64,000 bases of DNA from Taeniopygia guttata (taxonomy: Eukaryota > Chordata > Aves > Passeriformes > Estrildidae): NCBI RefSeq assembly GCF_048771995.1, contig NC_133027.1, forward strand, positions 65,347,501-65,411,500, in the 5' to 3' direction. Positions 10,131 to 21,516 of this stretch are shown here, piece by piece. Position numbers and translations under genes: made by a program. A model generated the notes under the pieces. It was not told the origin of the DNA. It did no database searches and saw nothing but the letters and a program-made list of their open reading frames with translations. How positions within the stretch are numbered: the stretch's first letter is position 1; every line of letters begins with the position of its first letter.

Positions 10131-11420
10131 CATTTTTTTTTTGGAAGCAAGGCGTTGCACGCAGCTTTAAAACCGGCTGTTCGAGAGCACGTGCTGCAGG
10201 AACGAGTCTACAGCAGTGCAGCTCTTTCCCACACGATGCGGCGAATCGCCTGGGCTTGCGAGGCGGCCGCCACTCCTCCCACCTACTGCCGAGATGGCGA
10301 GCATCCCCAAACCTGTTTTTTCTCTCGGCGCCGGTACGGAACGAGCTGTGCCAATGCGGCGGGAGCTGCTCTGAAGAAAAAACTAATTACACCTGTGTGA
10401 ACAGCGGCACCCCGGCAGCCCGGGCCGCCGCAGGGGCCGGGAGTGCGGGCAGCCGCCCCCGCACCACCGCCGCCGCATAAACGCCTCCAGCCCGTCAGAG
10501 GCGGCTGCTCCCGGGCCGCGGGCGGCGGTCCCGCCCTCACCTGCTCCGGGCAGAGCCGCGGGCGGGGGCGGGGGACGTGGCGCTCACCTGCCCCGGGCCG
10601 CGGAGCCGCGGGGCGGAGCAGCCGCGCTCGGCGAGCAGGAGGAGACATGGCGGAGGCCGCGGGCAGGAGCGGCGGGCGCCGGCGGCCCGCAGGTGAGCAG
10701 CGGCCGAGCCGGTCGGGGCGGAGGGCGGGCGGCGCGGAGCGGAGCGGCCCGCCTGGGCTGCGCGGGGCCCCGCGCTCCCGGGCGGCCGCGGGCGCCGTGC
10801 GGAGCGGCAGCGCGGCGGGCCCGGCGGCGGCCTCGTCCGCAACAGGTGCGGGGGCGCTCCGCGGCCGTGCGGGCACTTCGCTGCCTTCTCCGGGCACCGC
10901 CGCCGCCCGGCCGGGGACAGCCGGGGCCTCGGCGTGCCCGAACCGTGCCCGCCGTAGCGGCGAGACCCCTCCCGACCCCGCGCAGGGGCATCGGCGGGGC
11001 CGCGCCGTCGCTCCCGGATCGCCGCTGGTCGTTCTAAAGGCTCCGCTCCGAGGGCTCGGAGTGCCGCGGAGCGCCCGCACGGCGGCGGGGCTGACGCGGG
11101 GTGCGGAGCCGCCCGGCGGGGTAGGGGTCTGGAGCGGGCGGCCGCCGGGCTGCGGGCTTTGAGCCGGGTTGAGGTAGCGCCGAGCTCCGGCAGTGAGGGT
11201 GGGTGGACAGCCGCAAGGCGCTGCTAACGGGGACGGGGTGAGCCCCGGCGAGGGCGGAGGGACGGCTCGGCAGGGTCAAGGTACCTGGTGGCAGCGCCCC
11301 GGCTCATGCCGAGCGAGGCCCGCTGCGGGGCCCGGGGTTTGGCTGCGCCTCAAACGCGTGCGAGTGACGGGCTGTTGCAAGCCCTTCTTTCCTACGGAGA
11401 AAGCGGGGAGATGTCCTTGC
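10130..11420. promoter_or_regulatory. MAP7: CpG island promoter of MAP7
   Basis: Sharp rise in G+C and CpG compared with the flanks, with dense CpG from about 10240 to 11350. It contains GC boxes (for example GGGGGCGGGGG at 10564-10574) and a palindromic E-box GCACGTGC around 10187-10194, and has no obvious TATA box. It surrounds the MAP7 first coding exon and is the expected constitutive promoter. High GC removes stop codons and creates many overlapping long open frames on both strands, which I do not read as genes. Confidence 0.85.
10647..10692 (+). CDS. MAP7: MAP7 (ensconsin / E-MAP-115) first coding exon
   Basis: Encodes MAEAAGRSGGRRRPA plus one base of a Gly codon, ending at a consensus donor GCAG|GTGAGC after 10692. 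MAP7 binds microtubules and recruits and activates kinesin-1. Assignment rests on three points: the gene follows MAP3K5 in the same orientation, as in other vertebrates; it starts MAE and is short and Gly/Arg-rich like the mammalian first exon; and the ATG has G at -3 and +4. The frame stays open upstream to another ATG at 10443, so a 68-codon extension is formally possible; I prefer 10647 by homology. The conserved microtubule-binding region is in exons beyond the window. Confidence 0.78.
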
Positions 11421-13613
11421 GTCTCCTCTAAGGAGGGATGCACTGCGAGACCGTTTTAACGCGCTTTTATTTTGGCCCTAAGGGTGAGGAGGGTGCAGGG
11501 AGGAGATTTTGGCTTACGCAAGCGGATCGACCGCTGTATCGCTGTTGTAGGAGCAATGCTGTTTGCTTTTGCTGCTTGCTGGACTGTGAAGTATGGGTCT
11601 AACTTTCAGTCCTCTCCTTTTTTACCGTCCTCCCCAGTCCCATTCCACTCACCCTTTGCTAGTCCTTCTCTAACATAAGTCCAGGTTTATCTCTGAACGA
11701 AACAGTGAGGTTTTGTATCAAAACAGCATATGAATAGGCCATATGGCTGTTGGCTGATGGATTGTGTTTTCTCAGTATAATATTTTTAATACATACTTTA
11801 TGTAATGCAGACATGCAGTCACAAGCAATGACTGTGGGCAGACCCATCCAAGTGCTGTCTTCATTAGACTTAGAAGTATAGAATATAGCTCAGAAATCCT
11901 TACAAGTCTCTCCCAGGTATCTCTCTAAAGTTCAGCTTCAGAAAGGATGTGCATATGTATTCCAACACTTTTCAGAGTTTGCAACCACATTGACTTCACT
12001 TTCCATGGCAAGAACTGGCTGGTTTTTTCAAGTAATCTCTAACAAACACTTTTCCAGTTTTCTACCTTACATTGCTGATGTGTTTTTTTTTTTTTTTTTA
12101 TTTTAACTGGATTATTGGTCTTTTTATAATTACCTACCAAAACTAGAATCAAGCCAACAGGTGACATGTATTTTGCATATGTTCTGTTTTAAAAGGACTT
12201 ATGTGCCTAGATTTATTCTGAATTTCCTTTATAGTTTCATTTCAAGCTTATGTGTTGAACTTTTACTCATTGGGACATCTGTAGACCAAAGGATCTGCTT
12301 GTATAAGTTCTTGAGTATTTAGAATTTAAATTACTTCGTGTTGTCAAAGTTCATTTGAAACTTCTTTGTGAGTGAAATGTCAGAGTTAAACTTCTGTGAA
12401 GCTTAACTGTGAGGCTTTTCTGTGACGTTTATTGGCTGCTTGAGATCCTTTTAGGAGTCTTTAGTTACCACAGGGGTTCACAAACAGGAACAACCTCAAA
12501 GCACATCAAGCTCCGTGGCTTTTTGGTCCATCCATAAGCAAGCAGATGTGTGTGCCTAGGGTGGGTGATGCAGATGGCTTTGGCTGTAGTCTGCTCCCCA
12601 AGCGGAACACCTGTGTCTGGATCCAGCTCCTCAGGAAGGTCAACATCCCATCTGTGTTTGGTGAAATTAGCTACCGGTCAAACTACTGCCTCTGTTTCTA
12701 AAACAAAGCTCTGTGTGTGTTGTGGTGCATGGCTGGTTTGTTTCTTTCCTTGCCTTCTGTGGCTACACACATGGACTTTCAGGGCTGATCCTGGGGAAAA
12801 CTTCAACATCACCACAAGGGTGTTGCAGGGAGATGTTATAAGTGGCTCTCTTTATTGGCAGATGATCTGCTGCACTCAATTAAGCCATTTACCCAAAGAA
12901 AGTTACTTATCAGGGTGAAGTTTTTTTTTTTTTTTATTCTGCCATTCATAAATGTATAGACGGCAAGTGAGTACAGTGCTCAGGGGATATACTAAGTTAC
13001 ACCAGTTAGAATTTTTCAGTCATAGCTACTCGAGCATCTAATAGTGCTGATTCCTGAGATGAGAGGGGCCCTCTTGTGGGGAATACCACATGGAGAAGCT
13101 TCTGAGGCACCTAATTTTATGGTTGCCCATCCATAAACATAGGCATGTCTCTGCCTGTGAGTGTTCCTCATGCGTGCTCTGGGCTGCCTTAGCCAGCTCT
13201 GTGCACAGGTAACAATTTGCTCAAGCTCTGGGATACCAGAGAGAGAACTGTGTGTTTGCAATGTTGCAAAGAGACTTTAATGCTGTGTTTCTGTGTACCG
13301 TTGTAGTTCTTTCTTCTAAGTGAGCTTTGTATTACTCTGTACTTTTAGCAGCAAAACAAATCTGCCCTTTAAATCATGTCAGTGCCAGGTGACTTGTGAA
13401 AGCTGAAAACTTGAGGTGTTCACTTTTTCACTGCTTTTATATCTGTTGCTTGCTTATCCTGGTATTTTCTCCATCTGAGACTAAATCAAATTTCATCTTG
13501 CTGTGTATATTTTTTCCTAATAAATAGATAAATTATTAGGGAAAATACAAAAGTGCAGAAAGCATACAGCAGCTGGGAGTTGAAGGCTTGCTCTGGTTCT
13601 CATGGCTCTTTCC

Positions 13614-13980
13614 CAGCGGTTCTAACGTGTTCTGCTGGGGAGAATTTACACGACGGTGTTGTGACACGTGGGGTTTCTCTCTCTGGCCGGCTCAGGCGAT
13701 TCATGTCCTTTCCAGGGGAGCTGCCGGGTGCAGCTGGTCACTGTGGCCAGAGGAGGGGATGGACCTTGCCCGTGCCCATCCCCGGCAGCGGGGGATGTGG
13801 CGGTGCTCCAGCACGGGCTGCGGTACCGCCCGAGGGTCACCTCCGCAAGCAGGGACTGCGGGAGCGCCAGGTGCGGGAAACGGGCGCTGCCGGGAGGCTG
13901 TGTGCTCAAAAACGCTGCGAGTGTTGATGCTGGTGTGTGCTGGGCGTGCTCTGATTGCCATCCGTGATTATCTAAACGTT
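13614..13980. promoter_or_regulatory. Isolated CpG-rich pocket in MAP7 intron 1
   Basis: About 370 bp with roughly 30 CpGs by eye, in otherwise CpG-poor intron, about 3 kb downstream of the promoter island. Overlapping open frames of 86-134 codons on both strands follow from the composition and none is recognisable. It could be a minor promoter, an enhancer or a CpG-preserved old insertion. Confidence 0.4.
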
Positions 13981-14410
13981 AGCACAGTGTGAGTCCTTTG
14001 TCTTTTAATATATAAATCGTGTATCTGCACTTCTTCTATTGCCACCGCCCCTCTGATGAAAACCTATTCAAACTATGAAATTGTGTATCAGAGCCTATGA
14101 TTATATCTTTGGTCCTACCTTAACGATTTTTGAGGCAGTACTGAATATACAGAGACTGAGATTTATCAGTACCTGGTGGAATTAAAATGATAGAAGTAAA
14201 TTAAATTTCGTTTGAAATCCTCATAGAAGCCATCCCTCAGCTTTAGAAAGCTGATCAAGTATTGTGTCTGGGTATCTCTAATTGGTCAAATAATGTCTGT
14301 GCAAGGACTACACACTATGGAAAAGTTTGAATGAGCCATTTTGTGTGCTTATTGTGTAATAGGAGTCAGGCTGTCTTTCTCTACCCAGCTACACCCAGCA
14401 TTACTAGTGT

Positions 14411-14590
14411 AAAAAAAAAAAAAAGATGTCTGTGTGGAACAAACCACAAGAAATGCAAACTCAACAACAAAAACCCAGCCCTGTCCAAAGAAATCCACCC
14501 CCCCAAAAAAATTCAAAACCATAGTAATGCTACACACACAGCCACACAAAAGCCCCAAAGCCAAGCACTGCCACAAAAAAAAAAGAGTTG
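14411..14590 (+). repeat. A/C-rich low-complexity tract
   Basis: Starts with A14 and continues with strong strand bias: mostly A and C, few T, few G. It contains short A-runs, C7 followed by A7, an ACACACACA run and a final A10. It is low-complexity DNA, probably expanded from an A-rich tail. Confidence 0.6.
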
Positions 14591-17235
14591 GTGAAGAATC
14601 AAGCCTGCTACGTGATAGTCAAACAGCTGGCTTATGCAGTATGTCCAACACACAAAGAGAAGTTTTACTAATTTAGTTAAAGTAATATGCATTGCTGTTT
14701 TCCTTGGCCTTAATTTTGAAAGGAGATGTACTGGTGTATGTGCTGTTTCAAACTGCAAAATGTAAATTTACAATACTGAGATGTCCAATATTTTATTTGC
14801 ATGATTTATTATTATCCCAGATAAACAAATTTAATACTTTAGAGCTGAAAATTGTTTGTGGTGTTAAAAGTAATTGAAATAATTGCCTCAATTATGCAAA
14901 TACTGTATCATCTTGCAACAACATAGTTTCTTTTCCACTTGAAAAAAGCATGTGTAAGTCTACATCCACAATATAAGCCACAGTATGCTGCTGCTGTTGT
15001 GCTAACTCTCCTTCTGTATCTGTCCTTCCTTCAGGGAGGGGATCCCCTCTATGTGACTTCGATTAGAGAGATGCAGTGGCTTTCCAAGAACTATGGCAGA
15101 AAAGGCTATGTGTGTATAATATTCTTTTTTGCCTTACATATGCATGAGAAATTGTGTATTTGTGAAACTGTTCAGGTTTAATTCTGCAGCTCTCCCTTAG
15201 TGTTGGTTCTGAAGTCATGCCATATTTTCTTTCATGAAAACAAGTAGGCTTTAGGGACAAAGCATGAAAATATGTATTCTAGGAGATCTGTCAGAGTTCA
15301 AGGGAAATAACTGTAAGTTGTCTGCTAAGATGACATGCAGGACTAGGCTGCCTTGCTGTTCAAATAAATGGAGTTAGAAACCCTGACTGTTGTTAACAAT
15401 GAGTTTCTTCAGAGAGGTGATGGAATGATTTGTGCTCCAGAAGGAGAGTCACTCTGAGACTAGTGAGGGAAGAAATAAAATACTGATGTCTCCAAATATT
15501 CCTTGTTCTTTATCTGAAACTTCCTTTTATCCAAAAGGCCAGACATCTTGGTCATCCTCTAAGAAACATGTTTGGAACTAAGATGTCAGGAAAGCACTGG
15601 TAATTAACACAGTTCACAGGATTCCATCCATCAGATACTAATGCCAGTAATACAACAATGGAAAAAACTTTTAATTTGGTCTTGGCATAGTTTCTTTTCT
15701 TTCATGTCCATGTTTTTGTGAAAAAGCTTGGAGCCTTGTCTTTGAAGTATTCATTTCTACTGAAAACTTAGTATGTACATTAGTGTTCTTAATTTTGAGT
15801 GCTATACAAATGCTTGGTTCTCTTGACATGTATTAAACCCAGGTATTTTAAAAAATAAGCTTTTTTTCTTTTTTATTTTTTTTTACAGACAGAAGCAGTG
15901 ACAACATTGCCCTGGCTATTAGTTGTAGGGCAATTAGAATTCATAACTTCTGTCTTCTACTAAATTCCTGTTTGCTACTTTTCTGTGAACTCCCAATTCC
16001 TTGCTGCCTTTCCTTATTTAACTGACCATTGCTTGAAGATACATGAAATGTTCTACTATAGGGTCTTATCCAACATAATTCTGTTATATATAAATAAAGA
16101 GTGTTGACTAAGAGTGATCAAACATGTTCTCGATTTGTCATGGTGTGCCTTGTGCAATGTTTATAATTAGTCATGCTATGCAAATCAATTTAATTAAAAT
16201 AAGTGACAGACTTGTTAATGTAAGTCTTGTATTTGATTGTTTTATTGGTGTGTATATGTGGAAAGTGTTAGTGAATGATGAGACTCTCAAGTTCTTGATG
16301 AGCTCCTCACATTCATGTGCCTTTTTGTGCTGATGAGTGAGTTTGACTGAAATAGGGCAGGGTTTCCAGCCTTCTCCTACATTTTTTCTATGCATGGAAA
16401 TGCACACAGGTTTAGATTTCTTTGGCAGTAGGAGAAACAGTTAACACTTACCTTCTGTCTAGTCACTTCTGGGGAGCTCTTACCAGCCCTTGGTCCAGTG
16501 TGTGGCACTGTGTGTGTTAGAGGGACAGCGAACTGGGAAGAAGGTTTTCCTTCTTATTCTCTAGCATTTTATATTTTTACTGATTAATTCAAGGGGCATT
16601 TTTTCTTCCTTTCAAGAAGGCAAAAAGAATAAATTATTATATCAGATGTTTATATAAGCAGTTGTTTTGAACAACTGAAGTTGTTTAAAAACAATTCAGT
16701 TACTGCAGTAAAAATAATTGGCTGGTCCTTTATTATCATGTATATAAAAGTGAGGCCTTAGAGATCTTTGATGAGAAACTTAGAAAACTCTAGAAAGACA
16801 AGGTGTCATTTTTGGAAAACAAGAGGTAAAAGGGTGGAAAAAATTAGGTGTGTGAGAGAGTGGTTGACTTAATGGAAGAAAGTGTTTTTTCTGATACAGT
16901 GGCTATTTTGGCTATTTCCAAGTTAACTGTAAAAAAATACAAAATGAGGTGTGGGGATGAATCCTGCCTGCCTTTTTAAGGCTAGTTTTTATCCTAGATT
17001 TAAATGGCATAGGAAAGGATGTTTCCAGTCCTTTTATGCTGGATAACAGCTAAATAGCTGTTTTCTCATATGAGTAGGGAAAAAATAAAAGCCCTACTTT
17101 CTCCATCTTTTAGGCCTGACTTCGTGATTTAAAACCTAGTGAAGTAGAAAGTAAAGACAGACACATGACTCCTGAAGAAAACTAGGAATAGATTGATTTT
17201 GGAGTTTAGTTTGTGTATTTGTATTCCAACATACT

Positions 17236-17312
17236 CCTGTGAGAGATAGGGAGTTGGAGTTAATGATCTTTATGGATCCCTTCAAATTTGAGATATTGTA
17301 TAGCACTGCCTA
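17236..17312 (+). mobile_element. Old CR1 LINE 3'-end fragment
   Basis: The stretch GTTGGAGTTAATGATCTTTA followed by TGGATCCCTTCAAATT is a diverged form of the CR1 3' end (in young copies GTTGGACTAGATGATCTTTA then GGTCCCTTCCAACC). The terminal ATTCTATG-type repeats are reduced to a remnant (GATATTGTATAG). Confidence 0.45.
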
Positions 17313-19355
17313 TTTTTAAATGAGTTCATAGAAAAAGCATTTGATACAGATATTAATATTGAAAATATGAAAATCAATACAAAATATTATTTGTGTGTTT
17401 TGATGATTAGGTACATTGAAATTTTTTTGTTGTAATGTTTTTGCAGAACAGGATGGGAGATTTTAATTGAATTTCCCTGACTTTTTGTTGCCAAGAAAGA
17501 AACATTTGAAACCCAGTTCCCAATGGAACCGTATTGTTTCATGCAGGGAAAACATGAATATCAAAGCAAAATTCTATATCTTTTCTTGTCATAAAAATAC
17601 AAGATGTATACCTACCTTGCCCTGAGCCTCTCAGTTGTAAGAAAATCAGAAATAACAATGAAATAGAGGCAATCTGTAAACAATCTATGCTAAAATAATG
17701 TATTTGTTTGATCTGTTTCTTGATACAAATACATGCAAGTTGAGGGGGAGCATTCACAAGGCAGTGGCTGTGGAATGTAAAGTTATGTGCAATTCATTAT
17801 ACTCTAAATCACAGTAATGATCTTCATGGACAGTTTGGATAGTTTACAGGGAATTAAATAATCCTGTTAATGAAAGAAGATGGCAAATCTGCAGTTCAGC
17901 CATGGTGACTGGCTTCAGCTTCCTTTTCATTTCATAGATAAAAATATCAAGTCTTAATACCTGATGGTAAAGCAGAAACATCTCTCAGCGTGTTGCCATA
18001 ATTATTTACATTTCCCATATCATGATATAAGTGTCCTAATAGTCCTTGTTCAAGCTGCTGTTTAAGACTGCTGCATATCAGATGATGTTTTGTGCAGGTA
18101 ATTATACCTATAGAATCCAGTGGGTGTGTTTAAGTGTAATGGTTTGTCTGATAATCAGTTTGCAGGTGTTGTAGAAAGGAAAACTCATGAATGACCTGGT
18201 GCCCTCAAGATACAGTTGCCCTCACTCCATCTCTTGAAAGAATCTTACTCCATCAGTAAGAGAGCACAGCTGTGATTGTTTTAATACACAGGATGACTAA
18301 TGGTTGGGGAGGGGGAAAATAATCAATAATAGGGTTTATGTAAGAAAATTGTTTGGCTTGTCTTTTTTTTTTTTTTTTTGAAGTGTTTAACAGTGTTGTT
18401 CCTAAAATTATCCATCCCTTTGTTCCCTCAGGGAAATGTTGCTTTCATCCTAGTTCTCAAATAGAAGCTCCCACGTAGATGAGACAAGGCTGAAATAAGC
18501 AAAGCTTTCCTGCTAGGAATACCTCAGGAACTTCTTTTTCTTCCCTAAACTAGTGGATTGAGGAAGGGGAGTTGTCAGTACAGTCTCTTATGCAGTGCTG
18601 GTACCTTTAATGTATATTTAATAGTATTTTTAGGAATGTTTTTCAGAAAAAAAAATGCCCAAGTGCCTAAAGTTATGAGGGTTTTTTATAATAGGTGCCT
18701 TTTATATGTAATAGGTTGCATTTTATTAGGCATTTGGAAACATGCTGTCAGCTGGCATAGTTTTTAACCATGGGGACCTTGAAATAAAATCTTGCTGTGT
18801 TAGCTGAATGTGCTGTTGATACTTCTCCTCTGTCACCTCTGCATTAGTAAGTCAACAGGAAGCAAAGTGTGCTAACACCTCAGTTGCCTGTGTGTCATTG
18901 CCCTAATCCATCTGCACCAGCCCCTGGAACATCAAACTTGGTTATTGCCACATTTTGTACGGAAGGCAAGTTACTCTTGTGGGTGTGGGGGATCCTGCAA
19001 GGACCAAGAATGTAATTCTCAGTCCTGTAGCTTTTCTGCATGACTCCTTCAGTAATAGGGAAATGGACATGCTGAAGCAGTCAACATACCTGTAAGCTGG
19101 GAAGCTGCTCCAGTCAGGTGTATTTTTGTGTGTTCTTACATGTTTTGAAATGCCTATTTAAGGAGTTTCTAATCAAAGGTGATGAAACATAATTTTTTAA
19201 AGGGTAGAAATCCTTACTTAAAGCAGTGAAAGGGGGTGGAGCAATATTTAATGACGCTGCCATATAAATATTGTTTTCTATTACTTTTGTTCTGTTCGCA
19301 AGTCTTGGCATGTATGAAAAATTGTGATGGTACTAACTACTGTCCACCTTGTGTA

Positions 19356-19407
19356 TGTGTTATGTATTGTTTGTAAATATGTGTGTTATGTATTGTTTGT
19401 AAATATG
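19356..19407 (+). repeat. Perfect 26-bp tandem duplication
   Basis: Two identical 26-bp units (19356-19381 and 19382-19407), each beginning TGTGTTATGTATTG, followed by a partial third start (TGTGTTCTG). Confidence 0.85.
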
Positions 19408-20789
19408 TGTGTTCTGTTGTGTTTGTGGGAAGCATTAGGTAGATGAGATTTGAAGAATGAAGCTGTTTCTCTTTATGGAATAAAGTAGTAGTGCCTGTAT
19501 AAATGCCAGAAGGCAAATTGCTGAGCCAAAGAGCAGCTTGTGTTAGAGCTTTATTCTTTACTCTTTTGTCCACACCCTGTAGTACAAAGTGTCTCTAACT
19601 GCAGACAGATGTCATCGTGTGCAGCTTCCGTGTACGCCCAGAGTCCAAGGTGTAGCCGAGAGGCAGGATGTAGCCAGGAGGAAATACATACTAGAGGTGG
19701 GCTCTGGGCTTGATCCTGCAAAGTGCTTCTGTTTTGGTTGGATATTTTGTGGCTGTGCTGGAGAGGGAAGAACAGTGCAGCTGAGCCTTCAGGTGGTGCT
19801 GTGTTCTTCTCGATCTGCTGTGATCCTGGCTCATGAGCCTGAGATGTGCAAGAACAGAGCTATCCTGCCAGCTGAGCATGATCCAGGATTTCTCTGTAAA
19901 GAGCATCCCAGGCTACTGTGGCAGTCAACATAGTTCATGTCATAAATTCTGACCCTTCTTCAGTTTTGTTACCAGCATCGTTGAGGTAATCATATACTCG
20001 CAGTTTTCAATGAGCCACCTACAGACTTGTCAGCTAATGTCTGTGCCATCTTGTGGTGACTGATCAGGTTACATCAAGATTCCCTTAAAAAAAACAAACA
20101 AATGAAAAACTAGCCAAAACAAAACAACCCTGAAGTGAGGAAAAATAATGTACTTTTAAAATTATAGAGTGATTTAAGCTGGCAGTTTTTCTTTGGTAGC
20201 ATTTTGAAATGGTGAGCGCACACTGAATTGAGGTGGAAATGGATGAAGAATGAGGTATCTCTCAGGTGAAGATCCAGCGTGTTGCATAGTGGCATTTGCA
20301 GCTGTGAAGGATTAAATATTCAGACTGCAAAACTTTTGAGCAAGCATTGTGTTGTAAATGGCTAAAGAAAATCCAGAATGCCAGCATATGAGGGAAATCA
20401 ATTAACTAAAACTATCTGGACTGTTTGGACTTCGGTCATTTTGCATAGTGTATGTTAGAGGTTGGTGCTGTAAAACTAATGGCATGGTACAGGATTTTCA
20501 GAATTTTGCTGTCTCGTGTTTTCGACACAAGCTAGAAATTCTAATTTTTGCGTTTTCACATGTGGAAAAGAATGTTCCAACACCTGCCTGTAATTGTGGG
20601 TGTATGCATTCCTAATGCAAAAGGTATGTACTGCATAGGAAGGTGATTAAGGGGGTGGGGGGGTGGTGGCACACACGACACCCAGCACATGCAAATACAC
20701 AAGAGGACTCATCCTTACTGTTTTAGGTTAAGCTAAAATTTCTAAACATGAATAAGCAGAGGAGCTGAGCAAAAAGCAGGTTCATGCCT

Positions 20790-21386
20790 GGAGCCTTCCA
20801 GGCTTCTTTTCACTCAGTGCTCATCTGCTTGTGCAAGCGCAGCTCCATTCTCCCGCTGCCTGGAGAGGAGGCAGGAGCAGCCTGTGCTGCCGAGGTGCAT
20901 CCAGCTCTCCACGGGCGGGCAGGAGACAGCGCTCCCAAGGCCGGCTCGCCGCAGCTGAGGAGCCAGCACTCATAGACCCTCCTTTGATTAGGATGTGTCC
21001 GTGTTGTCAGGGCAACTGTTAACAGCGGCGTATCATATTTTCTCCTCTTGTATTGCGTGCTGAATATTTTAGTGTGCTGTCGCTGGAAGAAGGTGCTGCT
21101 GCAAGGAACCTGGAGCTGTGGGCTGGGATCTGACTGAACAGGTTAAGACGGCAAAAAGCAGCATCCAAACCGATGTGCCTTTCATTAGGGCTTTTCTTCA
21201 AGGAGGGGAACGACTGCAAGCCTTTCGCTGCCGACTAGATGTTGGTATTTGTCAGCTGTTTGCATACTGCTTATCCATAGGGGATCTGTTACAAGTGCTC
21301 AAATGAACAGACAGCCTTGCAGCTAGTGGCTAATCAGGGGCTGGCGTTTCTTACTTTTTTTTAACTAAGCAGAAGGCAACAGCAAC
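20790..21386 (+). promoter_or_regulatory. MAP7: Putative promoter and 5' UTR of the alternative MAP7 first exon
   Basis: A local G+C rise at about 20830-20970, some 420-560 bp before the ATG at 21387, followed by AT-neutral sequence with no obvious TATA box. It precedes a clean first coding exon, so a tissue-restricted promoter is likely. The in-frame TAA at 21366-21368 shows that the coding frame does not continue upstream. Confidence 0.45.
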
Positions 21387-21516
21387 ATGCCTGGTTCAAC
21401 TACTGCCCTCCGACAAGAGAGACTGAAGAAAAGTGCCAGGCCAAATCCCCCAGGTTTATTCACCATTAATGAAGAGGATGAGCAGCAAAAAAATGGGAAT
21501 TCCACAAGACTGAAAG
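21387..21516 (+). CDS. MAP7: Probable alternative first coding exon of MAP7
   Basis: Encodes 43 residues starting MPGSTTALRQERLKKSARPN, then PPGLFTINEEDEQQKNGN and a short basic end, plus one G; the donor is AAAG|GTACGT after 21516. The ATG has A at -3, and an in-frame TAA lies 21 bases upstream, which fixes the start. The exon ends in phase 1 with a leftover G, the same phase and base as the CpG-island exon ending at 10692, so either could splice to a common MAP7 exon 2. The peptide is basic then acidic, hydrophilic and without membrane segment or signal peptide. No other gene is recognised nearby to claim it. MAP7 is known to make isoforms that differ at the N-terminus; I did not match this peptide to a named isoform. 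Confidence 0.62.

Larger units (their letters stand above)
10693..21386 (+). other. MAP7: MAP7 intron 1, first segment
   Basis: Intronic DNA between the CpG-island exon and the alternative first exon. It holds the rest of the CpG island, T-runs at 12083-12099, 12921-12935 and 18363-18379, a CpG-rich pocket at 13614-13980, an A/C-rich tract at 14411-14590, an old CR1 fragment near 17240 and a 26-bp duplication at 19356. No further exon was recognised. Confidence 0.65.

Noticed and set aside
10283..11162. Several overlapping long open frames (101-265 codons) on both strands over the CpG island
   Set aside because: They follow from GC-rich, stop-poor sequence. The peptides are Ala/Arg/Gly/Pro-rich low-complexity, all frames are open together, and only the 10647 start with its donor fits a known gene.
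13553..13992. Coding gene in the CpG-rich pocket
   Set aside because: Five frames on both strands are open together, there is no recognisable domain and no convincing exon boundaries.
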